A stretch of 64,000 nt of DNA from contig NZ_VRYZ01000003.1 in the NCBI RefSeq assembly GCF_008064635.1, positions 372,001-436,000 on the forward strand. Direction: 5' to 3'. Source of the stretch: Parahaliea aestuarii. Lineage in GTDB: Bacteria; Pseudomonadota; Gammaproteobacteria; Pseudomonadales; Halieaceae. Every line of letters begins with the position of its first letter. Position 1 is the first letter of the stretch. The notes beneath the pieces are model-generated. The model searched no databases and was not told where the DNA came from. It saw only the letters and a program-made list of their open reading frames with translations. Shown here one piece after another: positions 62,170 to 64,000 of the stretch. The translations under genes and the position numbers were made by a program.

Positions 62170-63696
62170 ATGCCCCAAAGCTATATAAAACGCATACTCG
62201 ACGCCCGTGTTTACGATGTGGCGCGGGAGACGCCGGTACATGAAGCGAGCCTGATGTCGGCGCGGCTGGACAATCGCGTGTGGCTTAAGCGCGAGGATTT
62301 GCAGCCGGTATTTTCCTTCAAGCTGCGCGGCGCCTACAACAAGATGCACCAGCTCAGCGCGGAGGAGCGCCAGCGCGGTGTGGTGGCGGCTTCCGCCGGC
62401 AATCACGCCCAGGGCCTGGCCATGGCCGCCCAGAGGATGGCGGTAAAGGCGACGATTGTGATGCCGCGCACTACCCCGCAGATCAAGGTGGACGCGGTGC
62501 GTAACTGGGGTGCCAAGGTAGTGCTGCACGGCGACTCCTTCGAGGAGGCCGCCACCAGGGCCCAGGAGCTGGTGGAGAGCAAGGGGCTTGTCTATGTGCA
62601 TCCCTTCGACGATCCCGATGTTATCGCCGGTCAGGGTACAGTTGGCATGGAAATCGTGCGTCAGCGGCAGGAGCCCCTGCACGCGATTTTCGTGCCGGTG
62701 GGCGGCGGCGGCCTGCTGGCGGGCGTCGCCGCCTACATCCGCTACGTCTGGCCCAATACCCGCATCATCGGTGTGGAACCGGAAGATGCGGCCTGCCTCA
62801 AACTTGCGCTGGAGCGCGGCCGGCGCGATCGCCTGGCAGAGGTGGGTCTGTTTGCCGAGGGTTGCGCGGTGGCCCAGATCGGCAAGGAACCCTTCCGAGT
62901 CATCCGCGACACCGTTGACGAAGTCATCACCGCCACCACCGACGAAATGTGCGCAGCGATCAAGGACATCTTCGAAGATACCCGCAGCATCGCCGAACCG
63001 GCCGGCGCCCTGGCCCTGGCCGGGTTAAAGAAGTATGTCGAGCGCAGCGGTGTGCAGGGCCAGGACCTGCTGGCCATTGTCAGTGGCGCCAACACCAACT
63101 TCGACCGCCTGCGCTATATCTCCGAGCGCACCGAAATCGGCGAGCAGCGGGAGGCGGTGATCAGCGTCACCATTCCCGAGCGCAAGGGCAGCTTCCGGGC
63201 TTTCTGCAGCGCGCTTGGACGACGCAACATCACCGAGTTCAATTATCGCTATGCCGGACCTGAGCGCGCGCTGGTGTTTGTCGGACTCAGCATCACCCCG
63301 GGCCCGGACTTCCAGGAACTGCTGACGGAGCTGCGTGACGACGGTTATGAGTGCGAGGATCTCACCAGCAACGAGATGGCCAAGCTGCACATCCGTCACA
63401 TGGTGGGGGGGCGGGCGCCGGCGGAGGTCGACAATGAAGTGGTCTACCGGGTGGAGTTTCCCGAGCGTCCGGGGGCGCTGTTGAAGTTCCTTTCCGGGCT
63501 CGGGCAGAACTGGAACATCTCCATGTTCCACTACCGCAATCACGGCGCCGCTTACGGGCGCATTCTCGTTGGCATACAGGTACCGCGTAATGAGCGCGGC
63601 CAGTTTCGCCAGGTGCTCGATGAGGTCGGTTTCCGCTACTGGGAGGAAAGTGACAATGTCGCCTATCGCCTGTACCTGGGTCGCACTCCGGGCTGA
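62170..63696 (+). CDS. ilvA: threonine ammonia-lyase, biosynthetic
   Basis: A 508-residue PLP enzyme that deaminates threonine to 2-oxobutyrate, the first step to isoleucine. The PLP lysine lies in VFSFKLRGAYNKM, the phosphate site in GGGGLLAGVAAYI. Two C-terminal ACT-like domains (EAVISVTIPERKGSF and VVYRVEFPERPGALL) give feedback control by isoleucine and valine. Length and domain layout are typical of the long form. It is divergent from rpiA, about 186 bases apart. Confidence 0.96.
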   Translation: MPQSYIKRILDARVYDVARETPVHEASLMSARLDNRVWLKREDLQPVFSFKLRGAYNKMHQLSAEERQRGVVAASAGNHAQGLAMAAQRMAVKATIVMPRTTPQIKVDAVRNWGAKVVLHGDSFEEAATRAQELVESKGLVYVHPFDDPDVIAGQGTVGMEIVRQRQEPLHAIFVPVGGGGLLAGVAAYIRYVWPNTRIIGVEPEDAACLKLALERGRRDRLAEVGLFAEGCAVAQIGKEPFRVIRDTVDEVITATTDEMCAAIKDIFEDTRSIAEPAGALALAGLKKYVERSGVQGQDLLAIVSGANTNFDRLRYISERTEIGEQREAVISVTIPERKGSFRAFCSALGRRNITEFNYRYAGPERALVFVGLSITPGPDFQELLTELRDDGYECEDLTSNEMAKLHIRHMVGGRAPAEVDNEVVYRVEFPERPGALLKFLSGLGQNWNISMFHYRNHGAAYGRILVGIQVPRNERGQFRQVLDEVGFRYWEESDNVAYRLYLGRTPG

Positions 63697-63961
63697 TTGC
63701 CCGAAAATCTTCAAAAAGTCGAATAAAGCCAGTGTTTATGCGGTTCTCTGGCTTTCAATCCCGCAGGGGCTGGGCTAGACTCGCCACAGTTTGTGAAAAA
63801 TTGCCAACAAAACTGTGCCGGCCAGTGATCGGGTTCACACAGTGAAATAAGAAGGCGTTCACAGGCGGCGGGGATAAGCGCCCAGGGCGACGGAGAGCGT
63901 CTGGGTGAATGTTTGAAGCGCGATGTGAAAGCGCAATTTTTTGAAGCGAGAGTACCTGAAA
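63697..63961. other. intergenic region after ilvA
   Basis: About 265 bases. It holds an 8-base-arm hairpin (AAAGCCAG/CTGGCTTT, about 63726-63752) without a T run and a weaker CCCAG/CTGGG stem near 63880. A leader for the next gene is likely, but no known riboswitch was recognised. Confidence 0.4.
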
Positions 63962-64000
63962 GTGAAACGTAGACCGGATTTTCTGCTGATCCTGATGGCG
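63962..64000 (+). CDS. partial gene at right edge (small membrane or exported protein)
   Basis: GTG at 63962 followed by KRRPDFLLILMA to the window end, a basic start and hydrophobic run like a signal or membrane segment. No usual ribosome binding site is clear, though GAGAGTACCTGAAA precedes it. The product is unknown. Confidence 0.5.
   Translation, partial: MKRRPDFLLILMA

Overview
The window is about 64 kb of GC-rich chromosome from a gammaproteobacterium. Gene order from about 28 to 62 kb (ubiE-ubiJ-ubiB-hisI-hisE-tatABC, DUF971-hslUV, SPOR-argS, priA-rpmE, malic enzyme, ponA/pilMNOPQ-aroKB, gltBD, hemE) is recalled to resemble Pseudomonas aeruginosa. The ECF11-ChrR locus and the protein sequences also fit a marine relative of the Cellvibrionales/Halieaceae. 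The taxonomic placement is inference.

Left part (1-19.4 kb): a PilZ-like protein, the efp-epmA translation pair, bluB (cobalamin lower ligand) with a thioesterase and an NhaC antiporter, a PQQ-type sugar dehydrogenase lipoprotein, and a repair pair made of a FAN1-type VRR-NUC nuclease and an XPD/DinG-like Fe-S helicase with a RecB-like nuclease domain. Next come two divergent units built around an ECF sigma factor and its ChrR zinc anti-sigma factor. The other arm is FAD oxidoreductase-DUF1365-Cfa, and two facing TGATCC/CGTAT promoters lie between them. The pntAA-pntAB-pntB transhydrogenase operon ends this part.

Middle (19.4-26.5 kb): a chromosomal (sedentary) integron. An integrase pseudogene, with two in-frame amber codons and a lost C-terminus, faces away from an array of eight AT-richer gene cassettes separated by attC sites. 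The first bases of most cassettes are complementary to the R' end of that cassette's own attC, which fixes the boundaries independently of any database. An IS3-family element with a clear A_AAA_AAG frameshift site has inserted inside the sixth attC and interrupts it. Most cassette products are unknown small proteins: membrane proteins, a lipoprotein, a zinc-ribbon membrane protein and a PD-(D/E)XK-like protein.

Right part (26.5-64 kb): a short operon (CPXCG protein, phosphatase, small lipoprotein, SDR), then conserved housekeeping genes for ubiquinone, histidine, Tat export, HslUV proteolysis, Arg-tRNA synthesis, replication restart, type IV pilus assembly, peptidoglycan synthesis, shikimate, glutamate synthase, haem and isoleucine. 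hslVU has a recognisable sigma-32 promoter. Two large intergenic regions (37.66-38.00 and 59.84-60.20 kb) hold copies of one composite repeat: two long hairpins in inverted orientation plus a shared tail. No rRNA, tRNA or CRISPR array was seen.
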